Below are positions 6,234 to 13,720 of a stretch of DNA of 17,949 bases, piece by piece. The stretch comes from Lachnoclostridium sp. UBA3775 (GTDB lineage Bacteria > Bacillota > Clostridia > Lachnospirales > Lachnospiraceae), in contig DFFN01000122.1 of the NCBI GenBank assembly GCA_002369525.1, positions 1 to 17,949 of the forward strand, written 5' to 3'. The translations under genes and the position numbers were made by a program. The stretch's first letter is position 1. Every line of letters begins with the position of its first letter. The notes below the pieces were generated by a model that saw nothing but the letters and a program-made list of their open reading frames with translations, was not told the origin of the DNA and searched no databases.

Positions 6234-6776
6234 ATGGACAAAGAATACAATAAAAGCATGTATCTGGTTTTAAGCCAGTCCGGCTCTATTGTTTCAAAAA
6301 TACTTAAAGTCATAACGAGAGCGCCCTACAATCACGTATCGATCAGTCTTAACAAAAACCTGAAACCGATGTACTCATTTGCAAGGGTGCGCCCCTATAA
6401 TCCCGTTATCGGCGGCTATGTTGCCGAATCCGCAAACCGCGGTACGCTGAAGCGTTTTCCCGACACCAAGGTTATAGTCCTTGAAATAAAGCTTACAGCC
6501 GACCAGTTCAAGGTCATCAGGCACAGGCTTCGCAAAATGCTTAAGGAACGCAAACGCTACCGTTACAACTATCTCGGCCTTTTCCTTGCAGCGATAAATG
6601 TTCCTTACAAGGGGCACAACCGTTACTATTGCTCGGAATTTGTCAAGGAAGTGCTTGTTGACAATCAGGTGCAGGGCTATACCGAGCTTGACGGCATCGT
6701 TAAACCGATACAGTTCCTCGGCTATCCGCATGCCAAGGTTATCTACCACGGAAGGCTTAATGATTATACAGCATAA
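6234..6776 (+). CDS. Permuted papain-fold (YiiX/NlpC-P60-like) putative cysteine hydrolase
   Basis: A 180-residue protein without signal peptide or membrane helix. It resembles the circularly permuted NlpC/P60-like families (YiiX/YebB type), in which the catalytic His precedes the Cys: His34 lies in YNHVSISL and Cys133 in RYYCSEFV, each in its characteristic context after a hydrophobic strand. Relatives include amidases or hydrolases acting on peptidoglycan fragments or lipids, but the substrate cannot be read from this sequence. Absence of an export signal argues for a cytoplasmic role. AAGGAG lies eight bases before the ATG. It is monocistronic, with a strong promoter, an operator-like palindrome and a terminator directly after the stop. 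The family call is moderately sure; the function is unknown. Confidence 0.72.
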   Translation: MDKEYNKSMYLVLSQSGSIVSKILKVITRAPYNHVSISLNKNLKPMYSFARVRPYNPVIGGYVAESANRGTLKRFPDTKVIVLEIKLTADQFKVIRHRLRKMLKERKRYRYNYLGLFLAAINVPYKGHNRYYCSEFVKEVLVDNQVQGYTELDGIVKPIQFLGYPHAKVIYHGRLNDYTA

Positions 6777-6812
6777 AAAACAACCGGGAAGAAAATCTTT
6801 CCGGTTGTTTTT
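6776..6812. terminator. Bidirectional Rho-independent terminator
   Basis: A 12-bp stem AAAAACAACCGG (6776-6787) with its complement at 6801-6812, extended inward by GAAGA/TCTTT around an AAA loop, with T-runs on both strands. It serves the convergent genes at 6234 (plus) and 6855-7841 (minus). Confidence 0.9.
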
Positions 6813-6854
6813 CTGATATCTTTACTCTCTCTTTTTTAATCTTTACAGGGCATA

Positions 6855-7841
6855 TCAGCCGATCACATCATTATCCTTGATATACTTAACAAGCTCGTCA
6901 ACCTGGCAGAATGCAAGAGCCACAACGGTATCTGCTGCACCGTAGTAAACAGCGATACGGCCTGTCGCTGCATCATAGAGTGTTGCGCAAGGGAAGCAAA
7001 CGTTGGGAACGTCGCCTACGCACTCGTAAGTGGTTTCGGGATGAAGGATGAAGTTCCTGCAACGGTGAAGAACCTTCCAGGGCTCGTTCTTGTCAAGGAT
7101 TGCAGCGCCGATCTGATAGATCATGCAGTTGCAGGTCTGAGCAACACCGTGATAGATAAGAAGCCATCCTTCGTCAAGCTCGATGGGGATGGGGCCTGCT
7201 CCTACCTTGGTCCATGCCCAGCCCATGGGCTCGAGTACATGATGATGTTCTCCCCAGTGGATCATATCGGGTGACTGTGAGATGAAAATGTCACCGAAAG
7301 GAGTATGACCGTTGTCCGAAGGTCTTGAGAACATTACATAGTTGCCGTTGATCTTCTTGGGGAAAAGAACTCCGTTACGGTTGTAGGGAAGGAATGCATT
7401 GGGAAGTCTGTAGAACTTCTTGAAATCATAGGAATATGCAACGCCGATGGTCGGTCCCTTCCACTTTTCAAACTGTGCGCACCAGGTTACATAGTACTTA
7501 TCTTCGATGAGGCAGACTCTGGGGTCATAACCGTCTGCGTTTCCTACGCACTCTCCGGTCTTCTCATCGTAAAGCTTTAAAATATCGGGCTCGATGTCCC
7601 AGTGAATAGCATCGTTACTCTTTCCGAGATACAGATGTGAGGACATATTGAGGTCATCACTTCTGAATACGCCGACATATGCTCCGTCCTTTGCAACAAC
7701 TGCCGAATTGAAAACGCTGTTAGCTGTAGGGATTGCATGTCTGTCGATGATGGGGTTCTGGCTGTAGCGCCACATTACTTCTCTTGATCCTGCCGGCTTA
7801 TCCTCCCAGGGCATGCCGGGTAAATTGCTACCGATAATCAT
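6855..7841 (-). CDS. GH130 family beta-mannoside phosphorylase
   Basis: A 328-residue cytosolic enzyme of glycoside hydrolase family 130, which cleaves beta-mannosides with inorganic phosphate, releasing mannose 1-phosphate. The five-bladed propeller pattern is visible as repeated strands such as WRYSQNPII (25-33), NSVFNSAVV (41-49), YLGKSNDAIHWD and FISQSPDMIHWG. Asp106 in the YDPRV motif (105-109) matches the family's proposed general acid in the DPR motif. The length fits the GH130_2-like group (mannooligosaccharide or mannosyl-GlcNAc phosphorylases) better than the roughly 390-residue mannosylglucose phosphorylases; the exact acceptor sugar is open. AAGGAG precedes the ATG. It is a single-gene unit facing a divergent AraC regulator that probably controls it. 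Confidence 0.9.
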   Translation of the reverse strand: MIIGSNLPGMPWEDKPAGSREVMWRYSQNPIIDRHAIPTANSVFNSAVVAKDGAYVGVFRSDDLNMSSHLYLGKSNDAIHWDIEPDILKLYDEKTGECVGNADGYDPRVCLIEDKYYVTWCAQFEKWKGPTIGVAYSYDFKKFYRLPNAFLPYNRNGVLFPKKINGNYVMFSRPSDNGHTPFGDIFISQSPDMIHWGEHHHVLEPMGWAWTKVGAGPIPIELDEGWLLIYHGVAQTCNCMIYQIGAAILDKNEPWKVLHRCRNFILHPETTYECVGDVPNVCFPCATLYDAATGRIAVYYGAADTVVALAFCQVDELVKYIKDNDVIG

Positions 7842-7905
7842 ATTAACCTTCTCCTTTACTTTGGATAAAAATATTTTTCTGCGTTTTTCCGCATTCAGTG
7901 ATTTT

Positions 7906-7914
7906 ACTATAGCA
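7906..7914 (-). promoter_or_regulatory. Extended -10 promoter of the GH130 gene
   Basis: TGC followed by TATAGT on the minus strand, with TAGCAA as the -35 position 17 bases upstream (7929-7934). Predicted start near 7899, a leader of about 58 bases. It overlaps the -35 region of the divergent regulator promoter. Confidence 0.6.
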
Positions 7915-7918
7915 TTTC

Positions 7919-7933
7919 AGCAAAAAATTTGCT
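7919..7933. promoter_or_regulatory. Central inverted repeat between divergent promoters (candidate operator)
   Basis: AGCAAA, three A, TTTGCT: a perfect 6-bp inverted repeat with a 3-base spacer, placed between the two divergent -10 boxes. An outer pair TATAGCA (7908-7914) and TGCTATA (7930-7936) makes the whole region nearly symmetric. Candidate binding site for the AraC-family protein encoded next door or for another regulator. Confidence 0.45.
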
Positions 7934-7938
7934 ATAAT
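7930..7938 (+). promoter_or_regulatory. Extended -10 promoter of the AraC-family regulator
   Basis: TGC followed by a perfect TATAAT (7933-7938), with TAGCAT at the -35 position (7910-7915). Predicted start near 7945, about 45 bases before the ATG. Confidence 0.65.
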
Positions 7939-7989
7939 GACGATGTAAAAAAATCGTATAAATCTATTTTATTTAAGAAAGGGGCCGGC

Positions 7990-8865
7990 ATGGGAAAATT
8001 ATTTGAATACATTGACACTCTGAAACTGCCTTACGAGGCATTTATCTCTTTACCTATATATGATACCTTCCCTGTGAGGTCCCACTGGCATTATTACATG
8101 GAAATCATAATAATGCTTAAAGGAAAGGTAAACGTAGAGTGCAACGGCGATAATTATGTTGTTTCAAAAGGCGATATTTTTGTCTTCTGTCCGAAGGTTA
8201 TCCACTCGATAACGGCTTACAACAATGAGGATTTCGAATACGGCGTAATGAAATTCGATATCGGCAAGCTGAATGTGCCCGGAACCACGACTCCGAGCCT
8301 CCGCCAGCTTTTTGAAGGAGCCCAGACCTCAATCTCTCCCGCCCTCTATTTTCCAAAGGGCGAAACCGATTTCAGAAAAATGCACGAGCTGTTTGAGACC
8401 TGCCGCATGGAAGTGGAAAATCCTTCCTTCGGCTATGACCTTGTGCTCCATTCAACCACCTGCCTTTTTCTTATGGAGCTTATCAGGGTATTAAGGGACC
8501 GGGGATTTAACACCGATGCGGCCGTTACAGGCTCAAGCGGATATGTGACTATAGATACGATAAGCGAATATATAGACCTTCATTCCTCGGAGCATTTAAG
8601 CGCCAACGATCTTGCCGAAATGTGCGGCATGAGCTACTCCTACTTTGCAAAAAGCTTCAAGCAGATCTACGGCAGAAGCACCAAGGAATATATTGAATTT
8701 GTCAGGGTTTCCAAGGCCGAAGACCTGTTGCTTTTCACCGATTTCGACCTCACCTACATTTCGCTTGAAACCGGCTTTTCGGACTGTTCGCATCTGATCA
8801 AGGTTTTCAAAAAGTGGAAGGGCGAAACCCCGAAGCAGTACAGGCTCAAGAAGAAGGCCCGCTGA
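7990..8865 (+). CDS. AraC-family transcriptional regulator (cupin sensor plus HTH)
   Basis: From the ATG at 7990 it encodes 291 residues. The N-terminal half is a cupin-type sugar-sensing domain (RSHWHYYMEIIIMLKGKV, then GDIFVFCPKVIHS), and the last 100 residues carry the two AraC helix-turn-helix units (LSANDLAEMCGMSYSYFAKSFKQ and DLTYISLETGFSDCSHLIKVFKK, ending GETPKQYRLKK). The frame is open back to 7813, but AAAGGGG five bases before 7990 and the promoter at 7930-7938 set the later start. It is divergent from the GH130 gene with shared promoter DNA, so it most likely regulates mannoside use. Its last 20 bases overlap, antisense, the end of the minus-strand gene at 8846. Confidence 0.93.
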   Translation: MGKLFEYIDTLKLPYEAFISLPIYDTFPVRSHWHYYMEIIIMLKGKVNVECNGDNYVVSKGDIFVFCPKVIHSITAYNNEDFEYGVMKFDIGKLNVPGTTTPSLRQLFEGAQTSISPALYFPKGETDFRKMHELFETCRMEVENPSFGYDLVLHSTTCLFLMELIRVLRDRGFNTDAAVTGSSGYVTIDTISEYIDLHSSEHLSANDLAEMCGMSYSYFAKSFKQIYGRSTKEYIEFVRVSKAEDLLLFTDFDLTYISLETGFSDCSHLIKVFKKWKGETPKQYRLKKKAR

Positions 8866-9526
8866 CCTTGTTAATTTTTTTCAGCCGGTCCAGCGTGTAA
8901 TCGCGCAGTATGATCTCATATACCGTTTCCCTGCCGTAGTTTTCCAGGAACTTGTCGGTTTCGTTTTCGGAATAATCATATGCCGCAAGATACTTTCCTA
9001 TGTATCTGTTAAATACCGCATCGTCGACGCTCAGCTTTTCTTCCTTTGCGACGGCGTCAAGCGCCAGCTCCTGCTTGATGGAAAGCTCCGAGTAGTCCAT
9101 AACGCTCTTCTGAAAGCTTTCAAGGTCAGGGTAATCATAATATTTCGTCGCGAGATCGGTGATCGTTTCATACTGGTCGTAGAGCACCACCATCTGGGCA
9201 TAGTACTTCATGTTCTCGTTGTAGCGTTCTTTAACCGCTTTATCAAGATGCTTAAAGCTGCAGACCGAAAGCAGGGCGTCAAGAACCGCCTGATCCACCT
9301 TTTCGAGCCTCTTGTCATCGGACAGGCTTTCGTCGATGCCGTCAAGCACTATCTCAAGGCAAGTATAATCGCCAAGGCTTATCTCAGGCTCCTTATTGTC
9401 TCCCCGCTTTCTTGTCAAGACTGACAAAAGCACTATCATAAGCCCCAGCAGGACAAGTGCCAGAACTGCGGGCAGGACAGTGCTTTTCTTTTTATTTTCT
9501 TTTTTTTCTATTATTTTTCTGCTCAA
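8846..9526 (-). CDS. Membrane-anchored trigger-factor-like protein lacking an FKBP domain (TTG start)
   Basis: A 226-residue protein with a Lys-rich cytoplasmic N-terminus, one membrane helix (about residues 16-38) and a helical outer domain. That domain resembles the C-terminal half of the preceding 403-residue protein: a Tyr-rich helix pair followed by a region where IKQELALDAVAKEEKLSVDD aligns with VKSNLVFALIGKEENIVLSD, and each ends in a helix before the C-terminus. That fold is the substrate-cradling arm of trigger factor and SurA-type chaperones. The peptidyl-prolyl isomerase domain is absent. It starts at TTG (9526-9524), one base after the upstream stop, using GAGGAAG at the end of that gene. 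Probable role: extracytoplasmic chaperone or partner of its neighbour; this is inference. Confidence 0.65.
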   Translation of the reverse strand: MSRKIIEKKENKKKSTVLPAVLALVLLGLMIVLLSVLTRKRGDNKEPEISLGDYTCLEIVLDGIDESLSDDKRLEKVDQAVLDALLSVCSFKHLDKAVKERYNENMKYYAQMVVLYDQYETITDLATKYYDYPDLESFQKSVMDYSELSIKQELALDAVAKEEKLSVDDAVFNRYIGKYLAAYDYSENETDKFLENYGRETVYEIILRDYTLDRLKKINKVSGPSS

Positions 9527-9527
9527 G

Positions 9528-10739
9528 CTATTTTACTTCCTCGGCATATTTGGCAAACATTTCTTTTTCGACATATACTGTATAAATATATTCCTTCAGG
9601 CTTCCCTTGCCGAAAATGGTTTCATAATTCTCCTCGAAGGCATCCACAGTGTCAAAATCGTAGTTTACGGCATATTCTCTTGCCATATCCTTGTATTTTT
9701 CATCACTGAGGACTATATTTTCTTCTTTTCCGATGAGCGCAAACACCAGATTGCTCTTAACATACAATCCGGCCTCATCCTTCATGTCGGCTTCAAACAT
9801 TTCAAGAGAACCGTAGGCTGATTTAGCAAGCTCTTCAAGTGTGGTATTGTTCTTTGCGGCAGCATCCTCATACTGCTTATGAAGCATGTTATAATGCTCC
9901 TCGGTTTCTGCGCTGAGGTCAGCAAATTCGCTGCCGTCGACCACCTGCCTGACATAGGTATTGATCTGCTTGGTATTGTATTCGTCCTCAGTCTGCGCGG
10001 GATTGTTTGTGAGATACTCCTTTAAATAGGCATAGGCTTCCTCTACGCTGTCCTTACCGAAAAGCTGCTTTGCGGCATTTTCGGTGTTTAAGGGGATGCT
10101 TCTAAGAAAATAATTAACGGTAACGGTAAAGACCGCCCTCTTGCCGGCAAGGGCTCCGGCATCAGTATTTGACTTTGGAATGTCAACCTCAACCTCGAAC
10201 TTTTCACCGACCGTATGGCCTATAAGTCCTTCATCAAAACCCTCGATGAAATCTCCCGAACCGAGCTTAAAATCATAGCCCTGCTTGTTTACACCGTCGA
10301 TCGCAACGCCGTCGACATAGCAGGCATAGTCGATATTTACGGCATCATCCTTTTTTATGGTATCCGTGCTTCTGCTCTCGTCCTTTTCAAAGGCGGTCAT
10401 GCCGTATGCGGTGTATACCTGTATGAGCTTCTGGTAATAGTCCTTAACAGCCTCTTCGGTGACATCGGTGGTGTACTTATGATAGGAGAAGGTTTTGTAA
10501 TCTCCTATTTTTATCACCTTCTCCTCCGCCGCCTTGTTTCCGGCCTCCGTATTCTTCTTTTTGCTCCTGTTTTTTAAACCGAGGACCGCCACTATCGCAA
10601 TGATAAGTCCGACAACAACCGCGGTAAAAATAATCGCAGGCACCGGCGAAGGCTTCCTCTTTTCGGGAGCATGCTCTTTAAAAGCACCGCCGTCCTTCGA
10701 CGATTCCAAAAACTCTTCTTTCACTTTCTTCTCACTCAT
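9528..10739 (-). CDS. Membrane-anchored FKBP-type peptidyl-prolyl isomerase, trigger-factor-like
   Basis: A 403-residue protein: charged cytoplasmic N-terminus (1-32), one membrane helix (33-55), an FKBP-type isomerase domain (about 129-212) and a helical C-terminal domain of trigger-factor type (about 215-400). In the FKBP domain, VNIDYACYVDGVAIDG, FKLGSGDFIEGFDEGLIGHTVGEK and the closing FTVTVNYF strand are the family pattern. The order FKBP then helical arm matches trigger factor without its ribosome-binding domain, replaced here by a membrane anchor. It probably folds proteins outside the membrane, as PrsA does with a different isomerase domain. It sits 11 bases after the GGDEF gene and one base before its short paralogue, so they are likely one transcript. 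Confidence 0.85.
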   Translation of the reverse strand: MSEKKVKEEFLESSKDGGAFKEHAPEKRKPSPVPAIIFTAVVVGLIIAIVAVLGLKNRSKKKNTEAGNKAAEEKVIKIGDYKTFSYHKYTTDVTEEAVKDYYQKLIQVYTAYGMTAFEKDESRSTDTIKKDDAVNIDYACYVDGVAIDGVNKQGYDFKLGSGDFIEGFDEGLIGHTVGEKFEVEVDIPKSNTDAGALAGKRAVFTVTVNYFLRSIPLNTENAAKQLFGKDSVEEAYAYLKEYLTNNPAQTEDEYNTKQINTYVRQVVDGSEFADLSAETEEHYNMLHKQYEDAAAKNNTTLEELAKSAYGSLEMFEADMKDEAGLYVKSNLVFALIGKEENIVLSDEKYKDMAREYAVNYDFDTVDAFEENYETIFGKGSLKEYIYTVYVEKEMFAKYAEEVK

Positions 10740-10750
10740 TTCTTTCCCGG

Positions 10751-12673
10751 TTAGTTCCTGGAATTGCTCCTGAACTTCTTTCTCTCTTTTTTGTTTTCAT
10801 ACATAAGCTGGTCGGCCGCAAGCATCATTTCGTCTATCGCAGCATCGCTGTCAGCCTTTGTAACGCTTATTCCTATGCTTCCGGTAACCGTGTAAGGCTT
10901 GCCTGAGGTCTTGTTGAAATTGTCAAGATACGCAAACATCTGCCCGGTATATTCTCTGGCTCTCTTGTTTCCGTCCTCGGCAATTCCGGCGATCACAAAC
11001 TCGTCGCCGCCGAATCTTGAACATATTTCATGCTCGTTTGCGGCTGAGATCATCGCCTCACCGAAGGTTTTAAGCGCAATGTCTCCTTCGGAATGTCCGT
11101 ATTTATCATTTATGCCCTTAAGATCGTCCATATCGATACTGATTATGAAAAGCTCCCACTTCTTTTCGCTGCATTCAAGTATCATGTGCTTTATGGAATT
11201 ATAAAAGCCTCTTCTGTTGTAAACCTTGGTGAGATGATCCTTTACATAGAGCTCCGCCAGCATATTATTGGCTCTTTCAAGAAGCACATTGGAATTCATC
11301 AGGCTTTTCTTTGCTCTGTAAACTCCGAGGGAATTTCCGAGAGCATAATTCAGCATTACTATCTTGTTGAAGAACATCGGTCTCGGATCGACACGCGAAA
11401 CCACATAGCCGTAGAAATCACCCGAAAAATGAAGCGGGAACACAATTACGGGAAGGTCGGTCTGAAAATTATCGCACATATCCTTGTACATGTTCTTTGA
11501 CCTGAAGAATCTCTCGAAATTGCGGCTTCCAATCCATGCCTGATAGAAAACATAATAAGCGTTACCGTCGGCTTCATCACCGTCCGGCCTGAGCGGAAAT
11601 TCAAAGAAATCCGATATTCCCGTATCAAGCGCGATATAGGAATCGGTAAAAGCGTATTTATACAGAATATTGCAGATCTCCGTCAGATTTTCGGCATTTG
11701 ATATTTCCGCCTGCATTTCATACATGTTTACCTGATATAACTGATTCTCACGGTTTCTGTCAAACATTTCAAAAACAGCGTCGGCGGCAAAATGATACGA
11801 TGTATTGAGTACACAACCGCAGGACTCTGACTTTTTGAAAACATAAGGTATCGTATATTTTTCTTCCCTGCGTTTTCCGTCAAGCCAGTCAAGAACCATA
11901 TCAACAAGGTATTCTCCGACCATGACCTCATCAATTTCGCAGGTCGTGATCTCGGGTTCATGCCAGCGTGCCCTTTCGATACCGTCCATACCTGTAACGA
12001 TCACATCCTCGGGAACCTTGTACCCTCTCTCCATCAGCATGTTTGATGCAACAATAGCCATGGCATCGTTGGCGCATATCAGGGCGTCCGGTATATTGTT
12101 ATCCTCGAACATCTGCTTCATGGCCGCCTCGGCAGGCACTTCCCAGAATCCGCCGTAATAAATGTTACGTTCGTCCACCTCGCGGCCGTTTTCCTTCATT
12201 ACCTTTCTGAAAACGTTCTCCCTGCCCTTCGAGAAGTCATTGTCCTTTATTCCTGCCATGAAATTGATCTTTTCCGGCCTGTGTTTCTCAATAACATGGC
12301 GGCACAGGTCTTCAAAAGCGGAAACATAGTCAAAGTTTATATCGATGCAGCCGTCCACATGCCTTTCAAGCATGAATACGGGGATGCCGGCTTCAGCCGC
12401 CCCTTTGGAAATGTAACCGAGGATGTTTTCATCCTTGATGATCTCCGAGAAGCAGATGACTGCATCAAAATCATCATAATTTATATTCTTAAAAACATTT
12501 ATATCGCCCGTATAATTTGCATTTTCGGTAAAGAAGCCGGTCGAAGCAGCAAAAATAACCTCTTTAATGCCACGTTTAACTCCGGCATTATAGAGGTTTA
12601 TCAGTCTGGTGACAACCAGTTCCTCGGTTGCATACGCAGTACAAATTGCTATCGTTATGGAATCCTTTTCCAT
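10751..12673 (-). CDS. Diguanylate cyclase with LacI-type ligand-binding domain
   Basis: A 640-residue protein predicted to make cyclic di-GMP from two GTP. Residues 1-290 form a periplasmic-binding-protein/LacI-type sugar sensor (PDALICANDAMAIVASNMLMERGYKVPEDVIVTGMDG is the hallmark), residues 300-470 a poorly recognised GAF-like middle region, and 479-632 a GGDEF domain. The catalytic loop GGDEF (555-559), the metal-binding Asp514 in SIDMDD and the GxN-type NDKYGH motif are intact. The inhibitory I-site RxxD is replaced by NEHE, so product feedback may be lost. There is no DNA-binding domain, signal peptide or membrane helix, so the sensor should see a cytoplasmic ligand. The gene starts 10 bases after corA; AAGGAG spans the corA stop. 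Confidence 0.92.
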   Translation of the reverse strand: MEKDSITIAICTAYATEELVVTRLINLYNAGVKRGIKEVIFAASTGFFTENANYTGDINVFKNINYDDFDAVICFSEIIKDENILGYISKGAAEAGIPVFMLERHVDGCIDINFDYVSAFEDLCRHVIEKHRPEKINFMAGIKDNDFSKGRENVFRKVMKENGREVDERNIYYGGFWEVPAEAAMKQMFEDNNIPDALICANDAMAIVASNMLMERGYKVPEDVIVTGMDGIERARWHEPEITTCEIDEVMVGEYLVDMVLDWLDGKRREEKYTIPYVFKKSESCGCVLNTSYHFAADAVFEMFDRNRENQLYQVNMYEMQAEISNAENLTEICNILYKYAFTDSYIALDTGISDFFEFPLRPDGDEADGNAYYVFYQAWIGSRNFERFFRSKNMYKDMCDNFQTDLPVIVFPLHFSGDFYGYVVSRVDPRPMFFNKIVMLNYALGNSLGVYRAKKSLMNSNVLLERANNMLAELYVKDHLTKVYNRRGFYNSIKHMILECSEKKWELFIISIDMDDLKGINDKYGHSEGDIALKTFGEAMISAANEHEICSRFGGDEFVIAGIAEDGNKRAREYTGQMFAYLDNFNKTSGKPYTVTGSIGISVTKADSDAAIDEMMLAADQLMYENKKERKKFRSNSRN

Positions 12674-12683
12674 ACACTTCTCC

Positions 12684-13628
12684 TTAAAGCATCTTTATCT
12701 TTCGCAAAACTATCACACTGATGAGACACAGGATAAGGATTATCCCGCAGATGATCTCAAAACCATAAGCTATCGCAGAAAGCGGCACCCAGTCGCTGTT
12801 AACGTTCATTCCGTAAAGTCCTGAAATGATATTCGGGATCGACATTACTATCGTGATGGCTGCCAGATATTTCATGACGGTATTGAGGCGGTTGCTGATC
12901 ACCGTGGAAAGCAGGTCCCTGGTACCGTTCAGTATGTCTCTGTATATGCTTGTCATTTCAATAGCCTGTTTGTTCTCAACTATCACATCCTCAAGCAGTT
13001 CCTTGTCCTCGGGGTACTGCCTGATTTTCCCGTAACGGGTCAGCCTCTCGATTATGGCCCCGTTGGCACGAAGCGAAGTCGCGAAATAAACGAGCGTGGA
13101 TTCAAGCTCATGCAAAGCAATAAGATCCCTGTCTTCCGTATTATCTCCGACTCTTGATTCTATCTCTGTTCTCTTTTTATCTATTACGCGCAGATTGTTC
13201 TGGTATACCATGCAGGTCTTATGCAGTATCTGATAAACAAAACGCATCTGCTTCTTGGTGGAAAATTCCTTTACGCTGTTTTTTACAAAATATTCAAGCA
13301 CCGGGGTGTCCTCGGCGCAGATGGTTATTATCCAGTTTTCGTTTATGATCATACTGAGAGGTATTGTGGTGTAATTATCCTGATCATGCCTTACTTCGGT
13401 TGTCGGAATATCGACAAGTATAAGGGTATAGTCGTCATTGCTGACATCTACTCGGGAGCTTTCCTCATCATCCATTGCAGCTCTGATATCCGCGATATCA
13501 ACCTTGAATTTTCCGGCAAGCGCCACGCTTTCCTCATAGCTGGGGGCAACAACCATGACCCAGCATCCCTGGTCAAACTCATCAATTTCATGAATTTTAC
13601 CGTTTTCGGTTCTATAGTATTTAATCAT
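12684..13628 (-). CDS. corA: CorA-family Mg2+ (divalent cation) transporter
   Basis: A 314-residue CorA/MIT-family channel for Mg2+ or related divalent metals. The long N-terminal cytoplasmic funnel (1-250) is acidic and helical and includes MIINENWIITIC and LTVIS-like helix segments. Two C-terminal membrane helices (about 253-271 and 284-308) are linked by the signature Gly273-Met274-Asn275 (in LYGMNVNSDWV), which lines the pore entrance. The basic tail RKIKML is normal. It is the first gene of the four-gene unit and has its own strong promoter. CorA relatives can also carry Co2+, Ni2+ or Zn2+; Ni2+ would suit the adjoining hydrogenase maturation genes, but nothing in the sequence decides this. 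Confidence 0.93.
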   Translation of the reverse strand: MIKYYRTENGKIHEIDEFDQGCWVMVVAPSYEESVALAGKFKVDIADIRAAMDDEESSRVDVSNDDYTLILVDIPTTEVRHDQDNYTTIPLSMIINENWIITICAEDTPVLEYFVKNSVKEFSTKKQMRFVYQILHKTCMVYQNNLRVIDKKRTEIESRVGDNTEDRDLIALHELESTLVYFATSLRANGAIIERLTRYGKIRQYPEDKELLEDVIVENKQAIEMTSIYRDILNGTRDLLSTVISNRLNTVMKYLAAITIVMSIPNIISGLYGMNVNSDWVPLSAIAYGFEIICGIILILCLISVIVLRKIKML

Positions 13629-13666
13629 GGCTTAACCTCTCAACAAAAACTTCCACCTAATACTAT

Positions 13667-13695
13667 ATAATACTATTCTTACTGAATTATGTCAA
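13667..13695 (-). promoter_or_regulatory. Sigma-A promoter of the corA operon
   Basis: On the minus strand a perfect TTGACA (13695-13690), a 17-base spacer and TATTAT (13672-13667). Predicted start near 13660, about 32 bases before the corA ATG, which has GAGAGG upstream. The promoter begins only 25 bases after the hypE stop. Confidence 0.88.
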
Positions 13696-13720
13696 GTTTT
13701 TAGATAATTTTTTAGACCTG

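Noticed and set aside
7813..7989. 59-residue N-terminal extension of the AraC regulator
   Set aside because: It would run through the promoter and operator region; the ribosome binding site and cupin domain start fit the ATG at 7990.
10751..12673. LacI-type transcription repressor
   Set aside because: The N-terminus begins directly with the ligand-binding fold and there is no helix-turn-helix; the GGDEF domain defines the output.
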